From Knoxdaviesia capensis (lineage: Eukaryota > Ascomycota > Sordariomycetes > Microascales > Gondwanamycetaceae), in contig LNGK01000002.1 of the NCBI GenBank assembly GCA_001510575.1, forward strand, positions 1,290,144-1,354,143: a DNA stretch of 64,000 nucleotides, given 5' to 3'. The first letter of the stretch is position 1. Every line of letters begins with the position of its first letter. Below are positions 47,075-56,728 of this stretch, piece after piece. The notes beneath the pieces were generated by a model that made no database searches, was not told the origin of the DNA, and saw only the letters and a list, made by a program, of their open reading frames with translations. The position numbers and the translations under genes are program-made.

Positions 47075-47175
47075 TTGACTTCCGGGGCGGACTTTTCCTG
47101 CAGTGACCGGAGCTCGCCCATGCAACAACTGATTCCCATCTCCATTCCTTCAATCCTCATCTGGTTCCGGCTTCT

Positions 47176-49065
47176 ATGAGTTCGCATCGTGGTTTAAAGC
47201 CATGGCGGCCTTTCCGCCGCGCAAATCCCGCGCTCTTTTGCTGCCACGGCCCGCGGATTCTGGTCCGGTGGCTCGGCAGCCAACGGTCGTACGATGTACG
47301 TCGCAGCCGGATGCACCTACGACTGACTATATCTGTTTCTGCAATGGTGAGAGTGCTAATGGCGATGCTTGCAGGATGCCATCGACGCCTTGAACACCCT
47401 GCAAACGCCGTATCACCTCCGCGTACCGGGCGATCACGGCAAGATTCTCGTGAAGCTGACGGCCCGGGACATGCGGGTGTACCTCGAGCGGCTCGGCCAC
47501 TCGGTATGTACCCGGCCTTCTCCCTTCCGGGGACCTCCGCAACGCTAACAAGCCCCAGGTCTCCGATCTCAACCGCCTGAACATCGTGCACGTGGCGGGC
47601 ACCAAGGGCAAAGGCAGCACGTGCGCCTACGTCGAGTCGATCCTGCACCACTGGCAAGCCGCCCACGGCGTGCCGGCGAAGATCGGCCTCGTGACGTCTC
47701 CGCACCTGGTCTCGGTGCGCGAGCGCATCCGCATCAACGCCGCGCCCATCTCCGCCGCGCTGTTCACGCGCTACTTCTTCGAGGTGTGGGACGGCCTCGC
47801 CGCGCCGCCGGCGCCAGCCTCCGGCGGCTCTGCCGTGCACGTCCCGCGCGCCGTGCCGGTGCCGGAAACCCTCGGCGTGCGCCTGCAGCCGCCGCGGCCC
47901 GGCGCGCGCCCGACCTACGCGCGCTTCCTCACCCTGCTCGCCTTCCACGTGTTCCTGCGCGAGCGCGTCGACGCCGCCGTGCTGGAGGTCGGCATCGGCG
48001 GCGAGTACGACTCGACCAACATCGTGCCGCGGCCCGTGGTGGCCGGCATCGCGACGCTGGGCATCGACCACACCGACACGCTGGGCACCACCATCGACAG
48101 CATCGCCTGGCACAAGGCCGGCATCATCAAGCCCGGCGTGCCGGCCTTCTCGGTGCCGCAGCTGGCCCTCGCTGCCGCTGTGCTGCAGGCGCGGGCGGCG
48201 GAGAATCACGCCCCGCTGACTGTGGTCGGCCCGGACCCGCGGCTGGCGACCGTGCAGATCCGCCCTGACGCAGCTTTCCAGCGCGGAAACGCCAGCTTGG
48301 CTGTTGCGCTTGCCGAGACTGCACTGGAAACTATCACTGGTGGCACGTTTGTCCGGGACGCCTCGCGTACGGCTCCCCTCCCCCCGGAGTTCGTCGCCGG
48401 TCTGGAGAACCTCCGCTGGCCCGGCCGGTGCGAGGTCCGGCTTGAGGAGGCTGCGGGCGCGGGGAGACTTCCGCTGGCGTGGCACCTGGACTGTGCGCAC
48501 ACCGTCGACAGTCTGGCCGTGGCTTCGCGGTGGTTCGCCGGCCTCGTCTCCGAGAACCGGCGGCGGTGGCCGGCGCGGCGCCGCGTGCTGATATTCAACC
48601 AGCAGGGCCGCGACGAAGCGGTCAATTTCCTGGCGAACATGCACCAGGCCATGTTGACCGGCTGCGGCGACTCGTTCACACACGTCATCTTCTGCTCGAA
48701 CATCACCACCCACACGGGCTACAGAAAAGGTACCTCCCCACGCCAGCAACAGACTTCGGCACTGTTGATTCTTGTCTAACTTTGATATTCCGTGTTCGGG
48801 TGATCTAGATCTTGTTTCCCGCGTCTACGACCCCAAGAGCATCTCCAACCTCGACGTCCAGCACAAGTTCGCAGACCGCTGGACGAAGCTCGACCCCACC
48901 TGCACAGTCCTGGTCAAGCAGACCATCGAGGACGCCCTGGTGTACGCCCGCAGTCTGGCCGCCGACCAGCCGGACGACGCCGGCCAGGAACTTCCCGTGC
49001 TGATCACCGGCAGCATCCACCTTGTTGGAGGAGCCATGAGCATTTTGGATCCCCCGGATGACTAG
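47176..49065 (+). CDS. Folylpolyglutamate synthase-like protein, copy 1
   Basis: FPGS adds glutamates to folates so they stay in the cell and serve one-carbon metabolism. Model: exons 47176-47295, 47375-47503, 47559-48729 and 48809-49065; 558 residues. The basic N-terminus (HRGLKPWRPFRRANPALF) resembles a mitochondrial presequence, and the first junction restores RSYDDAIDALNTLQTPYHL, the family N-terminus. The ATP P-loop is VAGTKGKGST (residues 95-104). SPHLVSVRERIRIN, EVGIGGEYDSTN and DHTDTLGTTIDSIAWHKAGIIKPG are intact Mur-ligase motifs. The usual DGAHT motif reads DCAHT, with Cys395 replacing Gly. The C-terminal domain ends ITGSIHLVGGAMSIL. It faces a paralogue whose stop codon is 246 bases away. 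Dihydrofolate synthase is less likely because that enzyme has DGAHN. Confidence 0.9.
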
Positions 49066-49311
49066 ACGATGTAGTATATGACCAGCGGCAGCAATGTTTT
49101 TTCCTGTCTGGGGGTTTTCTTTTCTTTTTTTTTTTTTTTTTTTTTNNNNGGGGGGGGGGGGGGGGGGGGGACTTTTCGGTTGCTATCTTTCAGTACTTGC
49201 ACACAGGCGATATAACCACCAGAGCGCAACGCCCCAGAGAGCAACTATACAGAATCAGATATATGCATGTCTAGCGGTAATATGATGAACACTAATAGTA
49301 CAAACGCCGCA
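49066..49311. other. Assembly gap between the two FPGS genes
   Basis: Four N at 49146-49149 are flanked by exactly 21 T (49125-49145) and 21 G (49150-49170). The true sequence and length between the convergent genes are therefore unknown; the flanking homopolymers may be artefacts. Confidence 0.9.
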
Positions 49312-51402
49312 TCACGGCGCCGCCGCCGGTGGTGACTTCGGCGCCCGGCGCACCAGCTTCATCACTCCGCCAACAAGGTGCATGCTCCCCGTGACCAGGA
49401 TCTTGACCGGATGCGGCCCCTTCTTCCCGCGGTGCATGTGGTCCAGCGCCGCCTTCTCCATGTACCGGTGCATTGTCCGCAGATTGTCGAAGACGGCCAC
49501 CTTCGTATACGGCGACGCGGTCTTCATCGCGATGGCCAGCTGGCGCTGCACCTCCAGGTCGCGGCCCGCCGTGGCCGATTTGCGCGACTGCGGCTTCTGT
49601 GCTCCACCCACGACGCCGTCTTCGCCGGCCTGGCCATCCTCGACAAGCTCCGGTTCCTCCGGCACGGGCTCAGGAGGGCCGAGGATGGCATCCGCGTCCA
49701 AGTCCACATCCTCAACCACGCCGGTAATAGCCCCATCCAAGTCGCGCAGACTCTTCAACTCGGCCATCTGCGCGCGCCGCTCCGCCAGCCGCGTCTCCAC
49801 ATCGCCGGCCAGCCCCGCACCAGCCCCGCCGCGCTTCAGCGCCTGCTCGACCTCCGCGGCCCGCACCTCCGCGTCAGACGCGCGGTACATGTCGTTCGTC
49901 GGGAACCCCGCCAGCGCAAACCGCGGGCCGTGCGGCGCCGCGCGGCGGAACGCCGCCTGGAACGCGCGCACCAGCGGCGTCGCGTTGCGCAGCTCCTGGT
50001 TGAACACCAGGAACGCCGTGTCGTGCGGCTCCAAGCAGCTCGCGAACCACCGCGCCGTGTGCTGCAGCGACTCGGTGGTGTGCGCGCCGTCCAGGTACCA
50101 CTGCACGCCGTTCGCGTCCCGGACCATCTCGCCGCGGCCGCGCAGCGGCGTGGTGGCGATGGCGCGCGCAAAGTCCTCGGGCACGGGCGGGCCAGGCGGC
50201 GCAGGCGCCGGGGCCGGTGGGTACGAGCGCGGTTTCGTGGCGGTCGAGGCTGTGGGGAACACCGGGTCGAACGTCGGCCAGGCCGTGTAGGGCGCCAGGC
50301 CGAGGTGGTTCATGGCGGCCGCGGCGGCCAGAGCGCGGTTGTGGCTCTGGAACATGTGGCCCAGCCGCTTCTCCGAGGCGTGCTGCCAGCGCAGCGCAGC
50401 CGAGTCGTCGATTTCCACGAGGTGGGCGCCCTTGAACTCGGCGCGCCGCCGCAACACCCGCACCACGTCCTGGCTGCCGGGGTCGGTCAGCCGGCGGGTG
50501 AACGCCGGCACGCCGGGCTTCATGATGCCGGCCTTGTGCCAGGCAATCTCCGCCACGGACGTGCCCAGCATGTCGGTGTGGTCGAGCGCCAGCTGCGTGA
50601 TCACCGACGTCGACACCGCCTCGGCCGGCAGGATGTTCGTCGAGTCGAACTCGCCGCCAATCCCGCACTCCACCACGACATCCCGCACGCCCTCGCGCAG
50701 GAACACGTGGAAGGCCAGCAGCGTCATGAAGCGGAAGAAGAACGGCTTGGTCAGCGGGCCGTCGACGCCGCCGGCCACCACATCGCCCGCCCGCGCGGCC
50801 GCCTCCGACAGCCGGGCCCACAGCTCGTCGAAGTAGTGCGTGAACATGTCCTGGCTGATCGGCTTGCCGTCGAGCGCGATCCGCTCGCGCACGTTCACCA
50901 GGTGCGGCGACGTGTACATGCCGACGCGGCGCGGCACGCCAGCCTCCGCCGCCGCGCCGTGCGAGCGCAGGATGGCGTCGACGTACGCGCACGTCGAGCC
51001 CTTGCCCTTGGTGCCCGCCACGTGCACGCACCGCAGCTGCGCGAGGTCGGCCACCGAGTATCCCGCGCGCCGCAGCCACACCTGCATCTCGGGGATGGCC
51101 TGCGCGTTGAGCCGCTGTCGTTGCGCCGCATCGTCCGTTGCTTGTGTCGAGGATGGGGATGGGGTCGAGCTTGCCGGGACCGCCAGCGAGAACTGCGCCC
51201 GGATGCCGCGGTTGGACTGCAGCTTCGCCAGCCGCCGGAGCGCATCGACGTACATCTCCGGAGTGGCCGCCGTCGACTCGGCCCGCCGTTGCTGCCGCCA
51301 CTGTAGCCGCCGCTCGAGCCGCCGCGCCCGGCACGGGCTACCGAACGCCGGCGATTGGCGCAGGAGAACTGGTTCGGAGGCCCATATTCGACTGCGAACC
51401 AT
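49312..51402 (-). CDS. Folylpolyglutamate synthase-like protein, copy 2
   Basis: Same enzyme family as the facing gene. A single exon of 696 residues from the ATG at 51402; the frame stays open a little further upstream but without another ATG. The N-terminus (MVRSRIWASEPVLLRQSP, then an RRLERRLQWRQQRR stretch) resembles a mitochondrial presequence. EMYVDALRRLAKLQSNRG matches the family start. The P-loop is VAGTKGKGST, with SPHLVNVRERIALD, ECGIGGEFDSTN and DHTDMLGTSVAEIAWHKAGIMKPG, and the normal DGAHTTESLQ motif. The C-terminal domain has FLVFNQELRNATPL, then an acidic insertion of about 120 residues (rich in Asp, Glu and Pro) absent from copy 1, before ILVTGSMHLVGGVMKL. It has no introns, unlike copy 1 with three. 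Both copies seem coding; this one keeps the catalytic motif and is the better candidate for the main FPGS. Confidence 0.9.
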   Translation of the reverse strand: MVRSRIWASEPVLLRQSPAFGSPCRARRLERRLQWRQQRRAESTAATPEMYVDALRRLAKLQSNRGIRAQFSLAVPASSTPSPSSTQATDDAAQRQRLNAQAIPEMQVWLRRAGYSVADLAQLRCVHVAGTKGKGSTCAYVDAILRSHGAAAEAGVPRRVGMYTSPHLVNVRERIALDGKPISQDMFTHYFDELWARLSEAAARAGDVVAGGVDGPLTKPFFFRFMTLLAFHVFLREGVRDVVVECGIGGEFDSTNILPAEAVSTSVITQLALDHTDMLGTSVAEIAWHKAGIMKPGVPAFTRRLTDPGSQDVVRVLRRRAEFKGAHLVEIDDSAALRWQHASEKRLGHMFQSHNRALAAAAAMNHLGLAPYTAWPTFDPVFPTASTATKPRSYPPAPAPAPPGPPVPEDFARAIATTPLRGRGEMVRDANGVQWYLDGAHTTESLQHTARWFASCLEPHDTAFLVFNQELRNATPLVRAFQAAFRRAAPHGPRFALAGFPTNDMYRASDAEVRAAEVEQALKRGGAGAGLAGDVETRLAERRAQMAELKSLRDLDGAITGVVEDVDLDADAILGPPEPVPEEPELVEDGQAGEDGVVGGAQKPQSRKSATAGRDLEVQRQLAIAMKTASPYTKVAVFDNLRTMHRYMEKAALDHMHRGKKGPHPVKILVTGSMHLVGGVMKLVRRAPKSPPAAAP

Positions 51403-52015
51403 GATAGCTGTGAGAAACGTCACCAAGAAATGTCGGGTCTTTGCGGTATCGGAGACATTGAGGACGTAGAATCGGAAAGCGGAGAAATGTGTCGACGTGA
51501 AAAGTCGCACGGGAAAATTATCATGATACGATCACGAATTCTCTTAAGCTGTCTATAGCGATACCCGCAAACTGAATACCTCGATAGACGCATATCGCAA
51601 CCCTAGAGCTAGGGTTATTGCGAACATGACTGCCCGGGAACATGGCTCCCGATATTGCGCACATTCACATCACAGCAAGCCAGACGTTCGGGAAGAAACA
51701 AACACTCAAGTAAATTTATAGCAATATCCCATCTATGTTCTCTGTCTACTATACATATACATATACTAGCGACGAACGCTGTCCGGTGGTACAGCCTCCT
51801 CCGCTGTTGATTTTTTGGTTGTTCAAGGTACGACCGAGAAAGATCTTGAAGGCCAAGCAAGAGCAGCAGCATAACACACACAAGAAAATCAGAAAAAGAA
51901 AAAGAAAAATAGCCGGGGATTGAGTACAGGTGAGGAGAAAACAACGAGAAGTCAACAGGAAGACAACACACGGAAAGGAAAAGGCACATTTGAGAAACGG
52001 ACAAAGAAGAATCTA
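51403..52015. other. Intergenic: FPGS copy 2 promoter and Mic60 3' region
   Basis: Contains the near-palindromic telobox pair at 51599-51616. The rest is AT-rich with A-rich runs near 51890-51960. No gene recognised. Confidence 0.55.
51599..51616. promoter_or_regulatory. Inverted telobox pair AACCCTAGAGCTAGGGTT
   Basis: Two TTAGGG-type half-sites face each other with an 8-base match in each arm. It lies 197 bases upstream of the second FPGS start. The symmetry suggests a site for a dimeric DNA-binding protein; function is inferred. Confidence 0.45.
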
Positions 52016-54220
52016 TCACCGGTCGGCAACACTGACGCGGAGGGTCTGTAGTCTCGCCTCGGCAGCGATGACCTGCAATAGGAAGAGAAAGACAGTCAGT
52101 TAGTACGAGTACAGTTAAAAGGAGCCAGTAACACATGGGGCCAGTGGCACTCACATCCAACGCCTGCCGCGTCTCCAGCGTCATCCGGACCTCGTTCAAC
52201 CAGTCGTGGCTCAGAGTCTTCGCCCAGCCGGTCAGGCTGTTGACCTCGCGGGCCGCGTTGTCCAGGTCGCCGTGCTGCAGGTAGGTCTCGGCGCGGGTGA
52301 GCACGCTCTCGACGTCGTCGCCGGCGGCCAGGCCCTGCTTCTTGAACATCAGCTTGCTGAGCACCACGCTGGACGCGTGGCTGGCCACCCCGGCGTCGGC
52401 GGGCAGCAGCGACGCCTTGCGCACCTCGGCGGCCACGCGGCGGAAGCGGTCGGTCAGCTGCGTCGGCGTGCTGACGCCGCGCTGGAAGGCCGTGCGCTTG
52501 ATCGACGCCACCGCCTCGCGCACCACCTCGTCGTCGCCCGCCAGCTCCTTCAGCGCCACCATGCCGCCGGTGAACGTGTCGGCGCTGTTGGGGTCGTCCA
52601 GGTGCGCCCGCACCGCCTCGACCGCAATCATCAGCCGCTGCGCGTGCAGGTTCGTGTCAATCACCTGCGTCCACCCCGCCGCCACCGTCTCCATGTTCTT
52701 GACCGCGTCCACCAGCGACTGCAGCTTGGCCAGCCGCCCGTTGCGCTCGGCCTCGACCCGCTCCTTGACGTCCTCCAGGAACTGCGCCTTCATCGCAATG
52801 GCCTGCTCCAGCAGCTTGCCGCCCAGCTTCTCCTCGTTCAGCTGCTTCTCGTGCTGCAGCAGCAGCGACACCTTCTCGTCGTACGTGCCGCGCAGCCGCT
52901 CCAGCTCCTCCTGGAACTCGGAGCGCCACACCAGCTCCTGCGCTTGCATCACCTTTTCAACCCGCTGCAGCAGCGCGTCGGCCGCCTGGTCGAACTCGTC
53001 GACCTTGGACTTGACCTCGTCGGCCGCCGACTTGGTGATGCTGGCCTTGGCCGCCTCCACCTTGCTGACAACCTTGCCAACTCCGTCCTTGGCCTTAACA
53101 ATCGTCGAGCCGTACTTGCCCTGGGCGCCGTCGGCGTTGATGACGGTGATCAGGTCGTTGAGCATGCGCACAAGCTCCTGCACAATCGGGTCGTTGGCAT
53201 TCTGCATCTGGAGAAGGTCGATCTGCGGGATAGGCGGTATCCGCGACGGCTCGTCGACTTCGGGGGCCTTGAACGGCTTGTCCTCCTTCTTGGCCGCAGC
53301 GGCCGGGGAGGGAGCCGCAGCCGGGGGAGGGGCCGCAACCGGCTTGGCCTCGACCACAGGGGCCGGGGCAGCGACCGGCTCAGGCGCCTTCACCTCCGGC
53401 TTCTTCTCCTCCGGCTTGGGGGCCGCAACGGCAGAGGTCTTCTTGTCCAAAGCACTAGTCTGGCGAGACGCCTCGCCACCATCAGCCACGCGCCAGCTGG
53501 CACCGCTATGGGCCGGCACCGACACGACCTCGGCGTTCTCACGCGGGCGGCCGGGGCGGTGCGACAGCTGCGACACGCGCCTCCGGAAGTCCTGTTCCTC
53601 GAAGTACAGCACGGCCTGTTCGCCAAACGGCACGTACTCGGTGAAGAAGTCGTGGAAGTTGTCGTTGATGCGCGAGTACCACACGCCGCCGACGAAGCCC
53701 AGCGTGCCGAGCACCGTCAGCGCCATCATCAGGCGGATCAGGCGGCGGAAGAAGCCGGCCTTGCGCGGCGGCGGCTTCGGAGCCGCCTTGGGAGCGGCCG
53801 GGGCCGGCGTCGACGGGGGCGGCGAGGGGGGAGTGGTTGGGGCTGCCGCGGGCGAGGGCTTCGGGGCGGCGGCCGGAGTCACATTGGGAACGGGCGGCGC
53901 AGGAGTGATTCGTGCACCGACAGGCATGGGCTGGCTCGGGGCAGCGGGCTCCTCGCCGGCGGACGGGAACTTGGCATTATCAACCGATCTCGATCCGGGC
54001 TTCTTGTCATCGGAGTAGAATCGCTGTGTTATCAGAGCCCGATTGACCGCCGTCAGTACATCATCCCACCACGGCAGCTGGACCTGTCACAGTCTCCGGA
54101 AATCATGCCACTCACCTGAGCAACCAACTGTTGGCTGCTTGCTCGCAGCTGGCGAGCACCGAACGCCGCGACGGGATTGCCCGCAGGCACCCGGACGGAT
54201 CGAAGCGCCGTGCGAAGCAT
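52016..54220 (-). CDS. mic60: Mic60 (mitofilin), MICOS complex core subunit
   Basis: Mic60 shapes cristae junctions in the mitochondrial inner membrane. Model: exon 1 54220-54116, exon 2 54023-52155, exon 3 52072-52016; 676 residues. Introns are 54115-54024 (GTGAGT...CACAG) and 52154-52073 (GTGAGT...TGCAG). The presequence MLRTALRSVRVPAGN and a following RFYSDDKKPGSR suit mitochondrial import. A Pro/Ala-rich stretch precedes one transmembrane helix (LMMALTVLGTLGFVGGVWYS), then a Pro/Lys-rich linker, a coiled coil (about residues 300-430) and the C-terminal mitofilin domain with NMETVAAGWTQVIDTNLHAQRL and TFTGGMVALKEL. Exon 3 ends VIAAEARLQTLRVSVADR, a typical mitofilin end. Known partners in other fungi include the SAM complex, whose Sam37 homologue lies at 1526-2981. 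Confidence 0.93.
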
Positions 54221-55658
54221 CAAGGAACGAAGGGGAACCGGAAGAACGTGGGTGGCCGGCACGACGTAGGGCAAGAGAAAGGACAGAGAGAGTTTGGAAA
54301 TGAGAAAGAACAAAAGCACAACGCTTCTTGTTTTTGTTTGGCGGCAAATGTGTGATGATGCCACCCAGCTTTGCTCATATAAAAAAAATAGTCAAAAGCC
54401 AATTGGATCTGAGAGCTTTTGGCTCTTGCGAGAAATTATCGGCCGGTTGAAGTTCGGCTAAACTGGAGTGTCGCCCGTGCATTTCGGAAGTTTCTCCAAA
54501 ATCACTCACATCGTGTCTGGCCTTCACATGCTCCGTGAATAATTTTATGATACAGACAACATGGAAAACAGGTTAGAATGTTTTCATCATGTCTTCATTG
54601 AATAAAATCCTTCCTCGCGCTTTTCGTACACATATTCACAGGGAAAGACACGTTTAAAGGTAAACATCAATCGACAGCATATCACAGCATGCGAGTCACA
54701 ACAACTATAAACGCCACAGATAACGAGAGGAGGAAAAAAAATGGGTCGTAATTATTACCGGGGCATGCCGAGGACACATGCTCTCCTCTATGCTCATACT
54801 TGTACAGCCAGGTGATTAATAGGGGGGGGGGGTTTGATATGTTGGGCGAGCTCGTTCCAGGGGAGAAAACACACGGCTTCCTCCCGCCGCCCTCTCGCTT
54901 CGCTCTCCAGCTTGAAAAGTGTGTCGCTGGGAAACGGTAATGATGGGCAGAGTGGGGTGGGGAAACGAGGAGGAGAGAGAGATGCGATACAAGAATATAT
55001 GTGGGGAAACAACAAGCAAAATAGGTATAGGGAGGGGATGGAAGTAAGATGGAAAACAGCACGATAAGAACGGAGCAAGCAGCAAAGGAGACCAGAAGCA
55101 AGCAGATGAGAGGGGGAAGAGGGAAGACAAAATCAAACGCAAACGCAACACCCAAGCAAAAGCAAGATGACACACAACCTATAGCCACGCAACGCTTCAA
55201 CCGGAAGTTCCTCTCCAACCAGTCCGAAAGCTCCGTAGCAGCAGGTGAAAAAAAGAAGAGAAAAGAGAAAAGAAGAGAAAAAAGAGGCAAAACACCCGAG
55301 AGTAACGTCGATAGTAGAAGTGACGTTAAGAAAATAAGAAAAGAAAAAGGAACAAAGAAAATAATGTCCAATGTAGATCGAACCGCCAAGAAGATGACAA
55401 GAATTGATAGATCAGAGAGAGAGAGAGAGAGACGAGAGAGAAAAGAGAGCAGATAATAAAAGTGACGAACTCCGGAGGAAGCCGAAAAAAAAGGGTCGGA
55501 CGAGATGGAGGGGTTGGCGTTGAATTTAAAAGACGGTCTCCCTTCCCTGGCTCTAACAAGACTGAATCACGCAAGAAGATGATGAAATAGAATCGAGCAA
55601 AAGAGAAATATAGATGTTGGGCGAAAAAGAAAGGGCGGCGGAAGCGGTGGCAGGTCGT
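54221..55658. other. Intergenic: Mic60 promoter and Rab5 3' region
   Basis: Strongly purine-rich on the plus strand from 54940 to 55460, with a run of 11 G at 54822-54832 and a (GA)n tract at about 55415-55430. No coding domain recognised; long frames here come from low base complexity. Confidence 0.55.
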
Positions 55659-56079
55659 TTAGCACGCACACGGGGTTCCGGCGTTGGTGTTCGCATTCTC
55701 TCCGGACAGGGACACGCCCTGGCGGCCCTGGCCGGGCCGGGCATGTCGGGGGCCGGCCTGGTCGAGGGGAAGCTTCTTGGCGATGGCCGTGAACAGCTCG
55801 CGGACGTTCTCGGCGGTCTTCGCGGAGGTTTCGAAGAACAGGAGTCCGGCCTCGCGGGCGTAGGCCTCGGCCTCCTCGGTGGAAATGGCGCGCTTATCGG
55901 GCATCTCGGTAACCAAGTCGAGCTTGTTGCCGGCAAGGGCGATGATGATGTTCTCGTTTGCTTGTCGCTGAAGCTCTTTGACCCAGGCCTTGGCCTTATC
56001 TAGTGACGCCTGTTGTGGGGAGAGAAACGAGGGGGTATCAGTACTAGTTCTGTTCGGTTCTTCGATTTGCATGAACTCG

Positions 56080-56122
<43 letters not shown>

Positions 56123-56728
56123 GCACTGCTTGTGTAATATCGTAGACCACCACGGCGCAGTTCGCATTCCGGTAGTACATGGGGGCCAGCGACTTGTACC
56201 GCTCCTGGCCGGCGGTATCCCAGATCTCGAACTTGACGGTGGTGTTCTCATCGAGCGAGATGGTCTGTGTCAAAAAGGCCGCTCCGATTGTCGATTCACG
56301 AAAAGAGTCGAACTGGTCCTATGTTGCGGGCAACGGGCAAACGAGATATCATGGTTAGCCGATGATCTGCGTGGGCCGGAAGGCGGTGTCTCCTGTAAGC
56401 AGACGAACCTTAACAAATCTCAGAACTATAGAGCTCTGGTGAAAGACAACAAGGCATATCAACGGTCAGTACAAATCCACCATGTTACGATATGAAAGAC
56501 ATCGATCGAAAAGTCAGGGTCTCGAGTTAACGGTTATTTATGGTACCTTTCCAACGGCCGATTCACCTAAGCGTGCGAGTCACCAAGATGTTAGCATCGT
56601 CATCACACTATAGCACCAGTTCCACAAGAAGAGATTTCGAGGAACGTATACATACCGAGCAGAACCAGCTTGAACTGGGCGAAGCGCGTGTTCATACCGC
56701 GCGGTCCGGGGGGGCCTCGAGCAGCCAT
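55659..56728 (-). CDS. rab5: Rab5-type small GTPase (Vps21/Ypt51)
   Basis: Rab5 controls early endosome fusion and recruits PI3-kinase complex II. Model: exons 56728-56656, 56566-56547 (20 bases), 56435-56409 (27 bases), 56318-56127 and 56009-55659; 220 residues. The introns (89, 111, 90 and 117 bases) cut the P-loop: intron 1 splits Gly25, exon 2 encodes GESAVGK and exon 3 encodes SSIVLRFVK. Joined, the G1 motif GESAVGKSS is intact. Switch I is RESTIGAAFLTQTI, switch II WDTAGQERY, then GNKLDLV (G4) and ETSAK (G5). The C-terminus ends CAC, a CxC prenylation signal. Intron 4 has donor GTGCGT and a (CT)n tract directly after it. Family assignment is secure; the exon model is inferred from in-frame junctions that rebuild conserved sequence. 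Confidence 0.93.
56082..56121 (-). repeat. (GA)n microsatellite in Rab5 intron 4
   Basis: About 40 bases of alternating G and A on the plus strand (CT on the gene strand) directly after the intron 4 donor. Confidence 0.85.

Larger units (their letters stand above)
43175..47175. other. 4 kb without a confident gene
   Basis: Lies between divergent genes. It has a long purine-rich (GA)n region at about 43784-43870, A-rich runs at 44580-44630 and 45060-45140, and (GAA/GAC)n near 46195-46245. Fragments with coding-like composition occur at about 46300-46840 on both strands but with broken frames. The final kilobase includes a CCCTAA motif at 47064-47074. No domain was recognised anywhere in it. 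Confidence 0.5.

Noticed and set aside
47157..48749. Open frame of 530 codons opposite FPGS copy 1
   Set aside because: Shadow; the plus strand has P-loop and ligase motifs.
49378..51306. Open frame of 642 codons opposite FPGS copy 2
   Set aside because: Arg/His-rich shadow without domains; the minus strand carries all FPGS motifs.
52206..54119. Open frame of 637 codons opposite Mic60
   Set aside because: Leu/Arg-rich shadow; the minus strand reads mitofilin.
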